A stretch of DNA of 64,000 bases from Accumulibacter sp. Its GTDB lineage: Bacteria > Pseudomonadota > Gammaproteobacteria > Burkholderiales > Rhodocyclaceae. Below the pieces are notes generated by a model. That model did not search any database. It was not told the origin of the DNA and saw only the letters and a list, made by a program, of their open reading frames with translations. The position numbers and the translations under genes are program-made. Numbering within the stretch: the first letter of the stretch is position 1; the number at the start of each line of letters is the position of its first letter. The stretch lies in assembly GCF_023806565.1 (NCBI RefSeq), contig NZ_JAMTDV010000066.1:62001-126000 (forward strand), in the 5' to 3' direction. Below are positions 47,933-56,632 of this stretch, one piece after another.

Positions 47933-48385
47933 ATGGCTGTCCTACGCGATCGACCCTACGTCCAGTTCAACTTTCACGTCAACCTCGGCGACGGCGTCAC
48001 CAACACGCCGCAAGCCGGCTTCCAGGAAATCAGCGGCATCGGAATGGAGGTCACCATCACCGAGTACCGCCCCGGCAACTATGCCTTCAACAACGTCATC
48101 AAGACCGCCGGTCTCAACAAGGCCACCGACGTCACCATGAAACGCGGCGTGATCGGCTCGCTCGACCTCTACAAATGGCTCGACGACGTGCGCAACGGTG
48201 CCAACAGTGGCCTGCGCACGGTCACCATCGACCTCAAGAGCGAGGACCGCAGCACCACTGTCCAGAGCTGGCGGCTGATCAATGCCCGGATCATGAAACA
48301 TCAGAGCGGTCCGCTGAGCGCCAAGGGTACCGACGTCGCGATGGAGGAGCTGACGCTCTCCTACGAGCGGCTCGAGATGGAGTAA
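47933..48385 (+). CDS. tail tube protein 1 (gp19/Hcp-like)
   Basis: Inner tube subunit, 150 residues, Hcp/gp19 fold. Features are FNFHVNLGDGVTNTPQAGFQ then EISGIGMEV, TMKRGVIGSLDLYKWLDDVR, the insertion loop, and the C-terminal AMEELTLSYERLEME. Hexameric rings of this protein stack to make the cargo-carrying tube (Pvc1/Afp1 equivalents). GGAGAA lies just before the ATG. It is 34 bp after the sheath gene and 4 bp before the second sheath-like gene. Confidence 0.93.
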   Translation: MAVLRDRPYVQFNFHVNLGDGVTNTPQAGFQEISGIGMEVTITEYRPGNYAFNNVIKTAGLNKATDVTMKRGVIGSLDLYKWLDDVRNGANSGLRTVTIDLKSEDRSTTVQSWRLINARIMKHQSGPLSAKGTDVAMEELTLSYERLEME

Positions 48386-48389
48386 GGGC

Positions 48390-51119
48390 ATGCGCCTGCT
48401 GCCCGGCATTCGCATCGTCGATGTGCCGCCACCTCCGGGGGACGGCCTGCCGGTGATGGATGTTCCCGTCTTCGTCGGCTTCGCCGAACGCGGGCCGCTC
48501 GACCGTCCGGTGGCGATCGAAGACCCGGTGCAATACGCTGCCGTTTTCGGCGGGATCGTCGATCTGGTGCCGCGCCCACGTTCGCAACTCGACGATCAAG
48601 GGGTATCGGCGACGCCGCGGATGCTGCGCGCACACCTGCCGGCTGCGGTCGCCAGCTTCCTCGCCGGCGGCGGTCGCCGCTGCTACGTGATCCGCGTCGC
48701 CGACCGCCAGCAGGCTTCGACGGCGCTGTTCCCGGTCGCCGGCTTGCGGCTGGCGACGTTCAACCGGGAGACCCATCCGTGGCGCTGGCAGCTCTCGGCG
48801 TGGGACTTCCGGTTGCAGGCCGCGAGTCCTGGCGCCTGGGCCGACCGCCATGAACTCGCCGTGCGCGTGCGCGGCGAGGCGCTGCACTCCGATGATCGGG
48901 TGGCCCGTGGCGACGTGCTGCGCGTCCGCCGGCCCGACGCCGAGCAGTACGTCGGCTGGTTGCGTGCCGACCGACCTGGCCTGCTTGCCGAAATCCTTGC
49001 CGCCGCCGATCCGCTGGCCTGGTTGTGGACGCCGGCGCTTGGCGACGAAGCACCCGGAGAATCACCGCCAGCCCCCACTGCCGGTTTCGACGACCCACTG
49101 GCTGCCGCAGACTCGCCGCCTTCGCCGCTGCTCGCCTCGCCACCGGGAACCGTCGATGCGGACGGCTGGCTGGTCGAACGCGTGACGGTAGACCTCGCCC
49201 TGCGTCACCCGACGGCAGGCGAAATCCGTCGTGAGAATTGCGGACTGTCCGCCGGCGCAGCGAACCTGCCATGGTTCGAAGCCGACGCGGAGGGCCGTTA
49301 CGACGCCGGCGAAGAGCTGCCGGGCGCTTCCTGGCCACTCGCCGGCGTGCCCGCCTCGGCTCTCGCCGAACTCGCCTGCAGCCCGGACGGCGTACATCCG
49401 CTCGTTCCCGAATCGGACGACTGGATGCTGCTGCCGGTCGCCACCGACGCCTACTTCGGGCCCTGGCGCGCAGCTCTCGGCGATGGCCGCGATGCGCTGA
49501 GCCGCAATGGGCTTGCGCGCTATGCGTCGGATCTGTTCGTCGATCCCGCCTGGAGCGAGCGCCTGCGCCGCGACGAGCTGTTGCGCTGGGCAAACGAGAT
49601 CCGCTTCTTCGCCACCGCCCCGCGCCGGCTGCGCGGGCTGCATGGCGCCCTCGGGCGCGACGACGCGGTCAGTCGCGACGCCACCTGGATCGCCGTTCCG
49701 GACGCCGTGCATCCGGGCTGGATGCGCGCACCCGACCCCGCGCCGCACGACGGCGAACTGCTGTCGACTTCCGACGAACCCTGCACCTGCGTGCCGGCCA
49801 CCGCCTTCGACGGCTGCCTGCCACCGCCGCCGCGAATTCCTCGCCCGCCGCGCTTCGACCTAGCGGCGCTGCGCGTGCCGGCGGACGGCGCAACGGCTGC
49901 CACTGCGGTTGCTCCCGCCGATCGCGAATGGCTGATCTTCGCCGACGATACCGCTTCGCCACCAGGTGCCGAGCCAATTTCGTTCGAGGTGCAGATTGCG
50001 CAGCAGCCCGACTTTTCCGACCAGCGACCACTTCCGGCCGTTGCCGGAAGCGCGGACAGCAGCGCGCAGTGGTTTCCGCCGCCGGCGCAGGCAAGCTGTG
50101 CGCAGCCGCCGACCACCCCCGGACCGCGGCACTTTGCGCCGGTGCGCTACGCGCTGCGACTCGCGGCCGGTCTCCATTTCCTGCGCGCACGCACCTGGCG
50201 CAGCGGACGCTACAGCGAATGGTCGGCAACGGTCGAGGTACTGGCCCGTTCCGGCGACTGGCAACTGAACCCCGACCAGAACTCGGGCAATGCCGCCGTC
50301 GCCTATAGGGTGCACTGCGCATTGCTCGATCTGTGCGCCGCCAGCCGCGAGCACTTCGCGCTGCTGTCGGTGCCCGAGCGCTGGGACGCGGCCCGCCTGA
50401 CTGCCCACACGACAGCCCTGCGCCAGCGTGCGGCGGCCGACATCGAAGCCTCGCAGGCGACCAGTTTCGCCGCCCTGCATCATCCCTGGCTGCTGCGCCG
50501 GGAAGCGGCCAGCGATGGCAGCGATTCCCCCGCGGCGCTCGCCGGCGAACTGCACGCGCATCCACCGGAGGGCGCGGTACTTGGTGTGTACGCGCAGCGC
50601 AGCCGCAAGCGCGGCGCCTGGGCCGCCGCCGGGCTCGATCCGCTTGCCGAGGCAGTCGCGCTGGTCGGGATGATCGACGCCGAAGGCATCGAGAGCGCCG
50701 GCGTCAATCCGATCGAAATGCGTCCGGGCGGCATCAGCGCCACGCGCGCGGCGACGCTGTGGAACGTCGACCCGGATTGGCAAGCAATCGGCGTGCGTCG
50801 CCTGTTCATCCTGTTGCGCAGACTGGCGCGGCGCGAGGGCGAACGCTATACGTTCGAGCCCAACGACCTGACCCTGCGACGCAGCCTGGAGCGCTGTTTC
50901 GACACGCTGCTGCAGCAACTGATGCAGCGCGGTGCGTTCTCCGGCGCCAGGGCCAGCGACTCGTACCTGCTGCGCACCGCCAGCGGGGTCCGTGCCAGCG
51001 AAGAAATCGAACGCGGCGAGTGCAGCCTGGAAATCCGCGTCGCCCCCTCGCGGCCTTTGCGCTTCCTGACGCTGCGTGTTCTGCGTAGCGGCGAGCAAAT
51101 GATTCTCGAGGAGAGGTAA
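48390..51119 (+). CDS. large second sheath-like protein with Fn3-like insertion
   Basis: A 909-residue sheath homologue. The N-terminus (MRLLPGIRIVDVPPPPGDGL ... VFVGFAERGPLDRPVAI) matches sheath domain I, and the C-terminus from about residue 755 (EAVALVGMIDAEGIESAGV ... WNVDPDWQAIGVRRLFILLR ... LRRSLERCFDTLLQQLM) matches the conserved contraction domain. Between lies an insertion; residues about 509-617 read like a fibronectin type III or Ig-like beta-sandwich (FEVQIAQQPDFSDQRPL ... LHFLRARTWRSGRYSEWSAT). PVC-type systems have extra sheath paralogues (Pvc3, Pvc4) near the baseplate; this is probably that one, enlarged by exposed domains. Confidence 0.85.
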   Translation: MRLLPGIRIVDVPPPPGDGLPVMDVPVFVGFAERGPLDRPVAIEDPVQYAAVFGGIVDLVPRPRSQLDDQGVSATPRMLRAHLPAAVASFLAGGGRRCYVIRVADRQQASTALFPVAGLRLATFNRETHPWRWQLSAWDFRLQAASPGAWADRHELAVRVRGEALHSDDRVARGDVLRVRRPDAEQYVGWLRADRPGLLAEILAAADPLAWLWTPALGDEAPGESPPAPTAGFDDPLAAADSPPSPLLASPPGTVDADGWLVERVTVDLALRHPTAGEIRRENCGLSAGAANLPWFEADAEGRYDAGEELPGASWPLAGVPASALAELACSPDGVHPLVPESDDWMLLPVATDAYFGPWRAALGDGRDALSRNGLARYASDLFVDPAWSERLRRDELLRWANEIRFFATAPRRLRGLHGALGRDDAVSRDATWIAVPDAVHPGWMRAPDPAPHDGELLSTSDEPCTCVPATAFDGCLPPPPRIPRPPRFDLAALRVPADGATAATAVAPADREWLIFADDTASPPGAEPISFEVQIAQQPDFSDQRPLPAVAGSADSSAQWFPPPAQASCAQPPTTPGPRHFAPVRYALRLAAGLHFLRARTWRSGRYSEWSATVEVLARSGDWQLNPDQNSGNAAVAYRVHCALLDLCAASREHFALLSVPERWDAARLTAHTTALRQRAAADIEASQATSFAALHHPWLLRREAASDGSDSPAALAGELHAHPPEGAVLGVYAQRSRKRGAWAAAGLDPLAEAVALVGMIDAEGIESAGVNPIEMRPGGISATRAATLWNVDPDWQAIGVRRLFILLRRLARREGERYTFEPNDLTLRRSLERCFDTLLQQLMQRGAFSGARASDSYLLRTASGVRASEEIERGECSLEIRVAPSRPLRFLTLRVLRSGEQMILEER

Positions 51120-51123
51120 GCCG

Positions 51124-51621
51124 ATGGTCGGCCCCGCAAGCACGGACAATGGCGAACAGGAGCGCCGCAAATGGCAACCGTTCCCGGCGTTCAATTTCCT
51201 GGTCGAAATCGTTCCCGACGGCGCCAGCAAGCCACTTGCCGGCGGTGCTTTCTCGGACTGCGACGGCATCGAAATCTCCCAGGAAGTGAAGACGCTGCGC
51301 GAAGGCGGCAACCCCAACCGGGTGCATCGGCTGGCCGGGCCGGTGAGCTTTGGCCAACTGACGCTGAAGCGCGGCGTCACGCATGGCTTCGAGCTGTGGC
51401 AGTGGTTTTCGGACAGCCTCGCCAACCCCGCCCTGCGCGCCGGCGTGACGATCAGCGTGCTGCGTCACGACCGCAGCGAATGGGGCCGCTTCATCCTCAG
51501 CCGCTGCCTGCCGATCAAGCTCAAGGCGCCGACGCTCAACGCGCGCGAAGGCAGCGTCGCCGTTGAGGAAATGCAGCTCGCCTACGAAACGTTCCGCTGG
51601 GAGGACAAGAGCGATGCCTGA
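51124..51621 (+). CDS. tail tube protein 2 (gp19/Hcp-like)
   Basis: A second tube paralogue of 165 residues: FNFLVEIVPDGASKPLAGGA, SDCDGIEISQEVKTLREGG, LTLKRGVTHGFELWQWFSD and the ending VEEMQLAYETFRWEDKSDA. It corresponds to Pvc5/Afp5-type proteins at the tube base that link the spike hub to the main tube. A GAGGAG site precedes the ATG. It overlaps the LysM-type gene by eight bases. Confidence 0.9.
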   Translation: MVGPASTDNGEQERRKWQPFPAFNFLVEIVPDGASKPLAGGAFSDCDGIEISQEVKTLREGGNPNRVHRLAGPVSFGQLTLKRGVTHGFELWQWFSDSLANPALRAGVTISVLRHDRSEWGRFILSRCLPIKLKAPTLNAREGSVAVEEMQLAYETFRWEDKSDA

Positions 51622-52525
51622 ACTGGACGTGCAGCACGCCCGCCTGATCGAGCTGCAGGACGATCTGAGCGACGTCAAATCCGGTGGCAAGGTGGTCGAG
51701 GTGCAGTTCAACCCCGAGTCGCTCAAGCTCACCTACGCGAACCAGATCCAGACGCAGCCGAATGGCTCGTCCAATTCGCGTCCGCCCACCGGCAATCAGT
51801 CGCAGGGCACACCGGCACGCCAGTTCGTCGGCGCGGGAACGACCAAGCTGGCGGTGCAGTTGTGGTTCGACGTCAGCGCGGCCACTGCCGCGCCGTTCAT
51901 GGTCGACGACGTCCGCAGAATCACCGCACAGGTGCTGTATTTCATGAAGCCGAAGCCGGCTGCGGCTGGCGCCAGGGACGCGGCGCAGCGGACACCGCCC
52001 GGCGTGCGCTTCGCCTGGGGAAGCTTCCTGTTCGACGGCATCGTCGAATCGGTCGAGGAGAACGTCGAGTTCTTCTCCAATACCGGCAAGGCCCTGCGCG
52101 CCAGCATGACGCTCAATCTGATCCAGCAGGACATTCTGGTCCCCGACTTCAGCAGGCAGGGGGACGGCAAGGTGCCGGGCACGCGCCCGCTCTGGCCGGC
52201 GAGCTCGGGACAGTCGCTGCAGCAGAAGAGCCCGGCGCAGGCAGGGGGCGCAAGCGGAGCTTCGCCTGCCGGCAGCGGCGCCGGACTCGGTGCGAGTCTG
52301 AGCGCGGGTTTCAGTGCCGGCGTCGGCATCGGCAGCAGCGGCCTGAGCGCCGGCGTCAGCGCCGGAATCGGTCCGGGCGGCACGACCCCGGCCGGCGGTG
52401 CCGCTTTCCAGACCGGTGGCTGGCAGCAGGTGGCTCTGGCCAACGGCATCGAGAACCCGCGCGCCTTGGCGCCGGGCCAACTGATCGACCTGAGCGCAAG
52501 CAAGCCGCGTATCGTCACTGCCTGA
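51614..52525 (+). CDS. tube-initiator protein with C-terminal LysM-like module (Pvc7-type)
   Basis: A 303-residue protein. Residues 1-185 carry the conserved CIS tube/hub region (VEVQFNPESLKLTYANQIQ, LAVQLWFDVS, FAWGSFLFDGIVESVEENVE, RASMTLNLIQQ), and residues about 270-303 a LysM-like ending (WQQVALANGIENPRALAPGQ LIDL). The linker of about 65 residues is rich in Gly, Ser and Ala (GAGLGASLSAGFSAGVGIGS). Pvc7/Afp7 proteins sit between tube and spike. The start at 51614 lies within the previous gene's last codons. Confidence 0.88.
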   Translation: MPELDVQHARLIELQDDLSDVKSGGKVVEVQFNPESLKLTYANQIQTQPNGSSNSRPPTGNQSQGTPARQFVGAGTTKLAVQLWFDVSAATAAPFMVDDVRRITAQVLYFMKPKPAAAGARDAAQRTPPGVRFAWGSFLFDGIVESVEENVEFFSNTGKALRASMTLNLIQQDILVPDFSRQGDGKVPGTRPLWPASSGQSLQQKSPAQAGGASGASPAGSGAGLGASLSAGFSAGVGIGSSGLSAGVSAGIGPGGTTPAGGAAFQTGGWQQVALANGIENPRALAPGQLIDLSASKPRIVTA

Positions 52526-52535
52526 GGAGCCGAGC

Positions 52536-52712
52536 ATGGGAGTCGTCATCCAGGAATTCGAAGTCTCTCCCGCCGCCGCCCCGGCGCCGGCCGCACCCGC
52601 CCCGACGCCCGAGGCCGGCGCGGCGAACCGGCAACCGAATCCGCATCCGGCCGACGCGCAGCGGCTCGCCGTCGAGCGCCGCGAACGCGCGCTGCGCCTC
52701 TTCGCCCACTGA
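52536..52712 (+). CDS. 58-residue Pvc6-like peptide
   Basis: A short gene preceded by GAGGAG. The product begins MGVVIQEFEVSPAAAPAPAA, has a Pro/Ala-rich middle and ends in a basic helix (LAVERRERALRLFAH). A peptide with this layout, an N-terminal VI.EFEV strand and a charged C-terminal helix, lies at the same place (between the LysM protein and the spike hub) in PVC-like clusters (Pvc6/Afp6). It probably binds the hub during assembly. Confidence 0.75.
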   Translation: MGVVIQEFEVSPAAAPAPAAPAPTPEAGAANRQPNPHPADAQRLAVERRERALRLFAH

Positions 52713-52741
52713 GATTCCGACCTCCAGCCGAAACAACGACG

Positions 52742-53812
52742 ATGCCCGAAGTCTCCGTCCCCCTGCAGAGTTCACGCCCCGTCATCGAGATCGACGGCCA
52801 GTCTGCCGACGATCTGGCGGCTGCGCTGAACGAGCTCCGGATCGAGGAGCGCAGCGACGGACTCGCACACTGCGAACTGGCTTTCGGCAACTGGGGCCTG
52901 CGCAACGGGGTCAATGACTACACGCTGTTCACCCGCGACCGTCTCGAATTTGGCAAGCGGATCGAGATCAAGCTGACCGACCAGCGCATTTTTGCCGGCC
53001 GCATCATGGCCATCGCGGGACGCTTTCCGCATGGCGGCATCCCGGAAATCGTGGTGTTCGCCGATGACCGCCTGCAGGATCTCCGCATGCAGCGCCGCAC
53101 CCGCTGCTTCGAGCAGCAGAGCGACGCCGACGTGGCGCGGACGATCGCCAGTGATCACGGCCTGCAGGCCGCGGTCGACCTGCCGGGACCGACGCACGCG
53201 GTGCTCGCCCAGGTCAACCAGAGCGACCTGGCCTTCCTGCGCGAGCGCGCTATCGCCGCTGGTGGCGAATTGTGGATCGAGAACGACACGCTCCACCTGG
53301 CGACGCGCCCGGCACGCGCCGGCGGCACACCGGTCGCGCTGGCCTACGGCAGCAACCTGCTCGGCTTCGAAGTTCGCGCGGATCTCGCCCTGCAGCGCAG
53401 CCGACTCACCGTCAGCGGCTGGAACCCGAAGGACAAGCAGGCCATCAAGGAATCCGCGGAAGCCGCCGTGCTCGGCAGCGAACTCGACGGCGGCGAGAGC
53501 GGCGTCGCCTTGGTCGCGCGTGCCCTCGGCGAACGTGCCGACACCGTCGCCCACCTCAACCCGTCCGACGCCAGCGAAGCGCGGGCCATCGCCGAAAGCT
53601 GGTTGCGCCAGATCGGTCGGCGTTTCGTCGTCGGACGGGGCAAGGCGTCGCCCGATGCGCGCATCCGGCCCGGTGCAAAGGTCGACCTGTCCGGCCTCGG
53701 ACCGCTGTTCAATGGCAAGTACACGGTCTGCGAGGTCTGCCATCGCTTCGACCTCGTCGAGGGCGCGCGCAGCGAGTTCACCGTCGAGCGCCCGGCGATC
53801 GGCCGTCCCTGA
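52742..53812 (+). CDS. spike hub protein, gpD-like half (Pvc8-type)
   Basis: A 356-residue late-control gpD/VgrG N-terminal homologue. Recognisable are RPVIEIDGQSADDLAAALNE, a hub beta-domain (LFTRDRLEFGKRIEIKLTDQ RIFAGRI), RTRCFEQQSDADVARTIASD and VNQSDLAFLRERAIAAGGEL, then the second hub domain (YTVCEVCHRFDLVEG). In PVC and T6SS this part is fused to the OB/needle part in a single VgrG-like protein; here it is a separate gene, as in phage P2, with the gpV-like protein encoded directly after it. Confidence 0.9.
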   Translation: MPEVSVPLQSSRPVIEIDGQSADDLAAALNELRIEERSDGLAHCELAFGNWGLRNGVNDYTLFTRDRLEFGKRIEIKLTDQRIFAGRIMAIAGRFPHGGIPEIVVFADDRLQDLRMQRRTRCFEQQSDADVARTIASDHGLQAAVDLPGPTHAVLAQVNQSDLAFLRERAIAAGGELWIENDTLHLATRPARAGGTPVALAYGSNLLGFEVRADLALQRSRLTVSGWNPKDKQAIKESAEAAVLGSELDGGESGVALVARALGERADTVAHLNPSDASEARAIAESWLRQIGRRFVVGRGKASPDARIRPGAKVDLSGLGPLFNGKYTVCEVCHRFDLVEGARSEFTVERPAIGRP

Positions 53813-53822
53813 AGGAACCCGC

Positions 53823-54533
53823 ATGTTCGACGCCACCCCCGCCGAAGCCCTCTACAGCGGTCGCCTGCCGGCCGGCTGGGGCGGCCGCTGGTACGGCTGC
53901 TACCCGGCGACGGTGATCGACATCGTCGACCCCGACGGCGCCGGTCGGATCAAGGTCGCGCTGCCGTGGAGCCCGGACGGTGGCGGCGCCCGTTACGAGG
54001 CCTGGGCGCGCCTGGCCACGCTGTTTGCCGGCAACGACCGCGGGAGCTGGTTCCTGCCCGAAGTCGGCGACGAGATGCTGGTCGTCTTCGAAGGCGGCGA
54101 CGTCCGCCGACCTTTCGTCGTCGGCGCGCTGTGGAACGGTCAGGACCAGCCGCCGACCAGCGCCGAGCAGCGCAACGTCAAGAAGATCATCAAGAGTCGC
54201 AACGGTGTCGTGATCACCATCGAAGACCAGGACGGGCAGGAAAAGCTCAAGCTGGAAACGCCGGGCGGCTGCTCGGTGACGCTCAAGGACGGACCCGGCT
54301 CGGTCGAAATCCAGGACAGCAACGGCAACAGCGTCAAGCTCGAATCCGCGGGCATCACGGTGACGGCCTCGGCGAAGGTCAGCGTCAATGCCAGCCAGGT
54401 GGAAGTATCGGCGGGAATGGTCTCGGTGAGCGCCGGCATGTCGCGTTTCTCGGGCGTCGTGCAGGCCGACACGGTGATCACCAACACGATCATCGCCGCC
54501 ACCTACACGCCCGGCGCGGGGAACATCCTGTGA
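53823..54533 (+). CDS. spike protein, gpV-like baseplate assembly protein
   Basis: A 236-residue OB-fold and beta-prism spike. Residues about 20-110 are the OB domain (GRIKVALPWSPDGGGARYEA, SWFLPEVGDEMLVVFEGGD, RPFVVGALWNG), followed by repetitive beta-strands (GPGSVEIQDSNGNSVKLES, VSVNASQVEVSAG) that would build the trimeric needle. It lacks a visible PAAR tip partner in the window. The last codon overlaps the GTG of the following gene. Confidence 0.92.
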   Translation: MFDATPAEALYSGRLPAGWGGRWYGCYPATVIDIVDPDGAGRIKVALPWSPDGGGARYEAWARLATLFAGNDRGSWFLPEVGDEMLVVFEGGDVRRPFVVGALWNGQDQPPTSAEQRNVKKIIKSRNGVVITIEDQDGQEKLKLETPGGCSVTLKDGPGSVEIQDSNGNSVKLESAGITVTASAKVSVNASQVEVSAGMVSVSAGMSRFSGVVQADTVITNTIIAATYTPGAGNIL

Positions 54534-56632
54534 GCACCCGGCACGTCCTGCGCTGGGTCGGCGCCGAAGCCTTCGTCGCCCACGACATCCGTCCGGGGCC
54601 TGCACTGCTCCGCTTCGACGGCGACGACTTCATGGAGCGGATGCTGGCGACGCTCGCCGACCGACCGCAGGATCTGCCCGATCTGGTCGCCAAGAGCGAG
54701 AGCTGGCAAAAACTCGGCCCGGCGACGCCAACACCGCCGTCGCTGCAAGCGACCGAGAAACCCTATTCGCGGCCGGCGCGTGCCTTGGTCCGCGCGCGCG
54801 AATTGCTCGGCTTCAAGCGCCGTGATCCGAAGAACGCAGCACAAAGCCCCTTGAGCGACCGGCAGGCGCTGCTCGCGGCAGTGAAGCCGACGGCCAAACC
54901 GCTCAAGCTCTTCCAGCCGGTACACAAGCGCTACTATCTGGCAGCCGCACATCTCGTCTGCGAACTGCCCGGCCTGCCGCCGCGCGTCACCGCTGCCGGC
55001 GACAAGAGCGGCTTCGTCATCCGCCGGCTGGTCGGCAGCGGCGCGCGCGAGCACGGCTTCGTCAAGGACGCCGACGGACAGGCCGCCTGGGTCGACGCCG
55101 GCGACCATCCCGAGGCCGACACGGTAGCGGGAGAAGAACTGCTGCCGGTCTTCCCGATGAGCTACACACCGCCCGGCGGGCCCGCGCGCAATCTGCTCGC
55201 CGGCCTGATCCCGGTGGCCCGCCACGACGATTACCGCTTTGCCCGCCGCCAGGGATCTGCGCCACCACCCGGTCGCAGCGGCGAGTGGTCGGCGGTCGAC
55301 GACGTCAAGGCGCTGGCGCGCATGAAGGTCATCGCTCCCTGGCAGGGTTTGATCGAACGCGCCTACCAGAGCGGCGGCACGAGCCAGGGTCTGACCAGAA
55401 ATACGCCCTGGGACGGCAAGACGCCACCCACCGCCGCCACCGGCGCCAACCTGCAGGCGCTCAACAACCAGCTCGTCGAAGCTTCCTGGCGCCAACTGCA
55501 GGAGATTCGCGAATTCCTGCTGGCCACGTTCAAGGACCTCAAGGCAGCGATGCTCGCCTCGGGCCAGACCGGGCGCAGCGACCGCCCGGCGCTGCAGGCG
55601 CTGCTCGACCTTCTGGGTCAGCCCACCTGGAGCGCGCCCGCTGCCGGAACACCGGCGGACGACCAGCCGCAACTCAGCGCCGACGTGCTCGGTTTGGCCG
55701 ACCCCTATAAGTACGCCTCGTTGCTCGCCGCGCTTTCTGCCATCGACGACACCACCTCGGCAACTCTCGACGGCATGAACAACGCTTTCCCGCAGGGAGT
55801 CGACTGGCCCGGCTGGGCGTTCCCTCTCGCCGTGCTGCTCGGCGGCTCGGACAATGACAGCGAGCTCGACGCGCGCGGCAACGTCGTGCTGAAACCCGTC
55901 CCGCGCATCGGCGGACCGTTCCGTTCGTGGCCCGGCTTCGTCTCCGGCCCGGCGACCGAAGGTCATCAGGACGCTGACAACCGCCGCCTCGAACTCCTGT
56001 ACGACAGGCTCGCCGCCGCCATCGTCGAAGCGGACAAGACCGCTGCACTCAATGCCAGCGCCCAGGCGCCGGTGGCTGCACGTCTGGCCAGCGAACTCGA
56101 AGCCAGCCTAAAGGACGACCCCGGCCCGCCGCGCTACGTCGTGCGCTTCGTGCACCGCCGCTGCGACTGCGGCCCGCTGCATCCACCGGTCATTTCTGCG
56201 CCGTCGGAGGCCTTCGAGCTGGCCGGCTTCTTCGATCCCGAGGCGCCGCTGCGGCCGATCCGCATCGCGCTGCCTTTCGACACCACTCCCGGCGGCCTGC
56301 GCAAGTTCGGCAAGAACAGCGCCTTCATCCTGTCCGACGTCCTCTGCGGCCAGATGAAGCGCGTGCGGCGGCTCGGTTTCGCCGACCTCGTGCTGTCGGT
56401 CCTGCCCTGGCCTTTCCACAAGGACCTCGACGTCGGCGCCATGGGCCCCTGTGGCGGTAGCGACGTCAACGCCCGTTTCGGCACGATCTGCTCGCTGTCG
56501 ATCCCGATCATCACCATCGTCGCCTTCATCCTGCTGATCGTCATCGCGACGCTGCTCGACCTGATTTTCCGCTGGCTGCCCTTCCTGATCGCCTGCTTCC
56601 CGGTGCCGGGATTGAAAGGAAAAGACAAATGA
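54530..56632 (+). CDS. large unknown baseplate-operon protein with C-terminal hydrophobic hairpin
   Basis: A 700-residue protein I do not recognise. It starts from a GTG overlapping gpV (GTGA) and overlaps gp25 at its end (ATGA), so it belongs to the core of the operon. Most of it is soluble; a helical middle reads ATGANLQALNNQLVEASWRQ. A cysteine cluster VHRRCDCGPLHPP lies at about residue 545. Near the C-terminus (about residues 655-690) SIPIITIVAFILLIVIATLL followed by DLIFRWLPFLIACF is one long or two closely spaced membrane helices, ending in basic GLKGKDK. A hydrophobic hairpin is unexpected in a soluble tail particle and suggests that the baseplate may be fixed to, or inserted into, a membrane. 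Confidence 0.75.
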   Translation: MSTRHVLRWVGAEAFVAHDIRPGPALLRFDGDDFMERMLATLADRPQDLPDLVAKSESWQKLGPATPTPPSLQATEKPYSRPARALVRARELLGFKRRDPKNAAQSPLSDRQALLAAVKPTAKPLKLFQPVHKRYYLAAAHLVCELPGLPPRVTAAGDKSGFVIRRLVGSGAREHGFVKDADGQAAWVDAGDHPEADTVAGEELLPVFPMSYTPPGGPARNLLAGLIPVARHDDYRFARRQGSAPPPGRSGEWSAVDDVKALARMKVIAPWQGLIERAYQSGGTSQGLTRNTPWDGKTPPTAATGANLQALNNQLVEASWRQLQEIREFLLATFKDLKAAMLASGQTGRSDRPALQALLDLLGQPTWSAPAAGTPADDQPQLSADVLGLADPYKYASLLAALSAIDDTTSATLDGMNNAFPQGVDWPGWAFPLAVLLGGSDNDSELDARGNVVLKPVPRIGGPFRSWPGFVSGPATEGHQDADNRRLELLYDRLAAAIVEADKTAALNASAQAPVAARLASELEASLKDDPGPPRYVVRFVHRRCDCGPLHPPVISAPSEAFELAGFFDPEAPLRPIRIALPFDTTPGGLRKFGKNSAFILSDVLCGQMKRVRRLGFADLVLSVLPWPFHKDLDVGAMGPCGGSDVNARFGTICSLSIPIITIVAFILLIVIATLLDLIFRWLPFLIACFPVPGLKGKDK

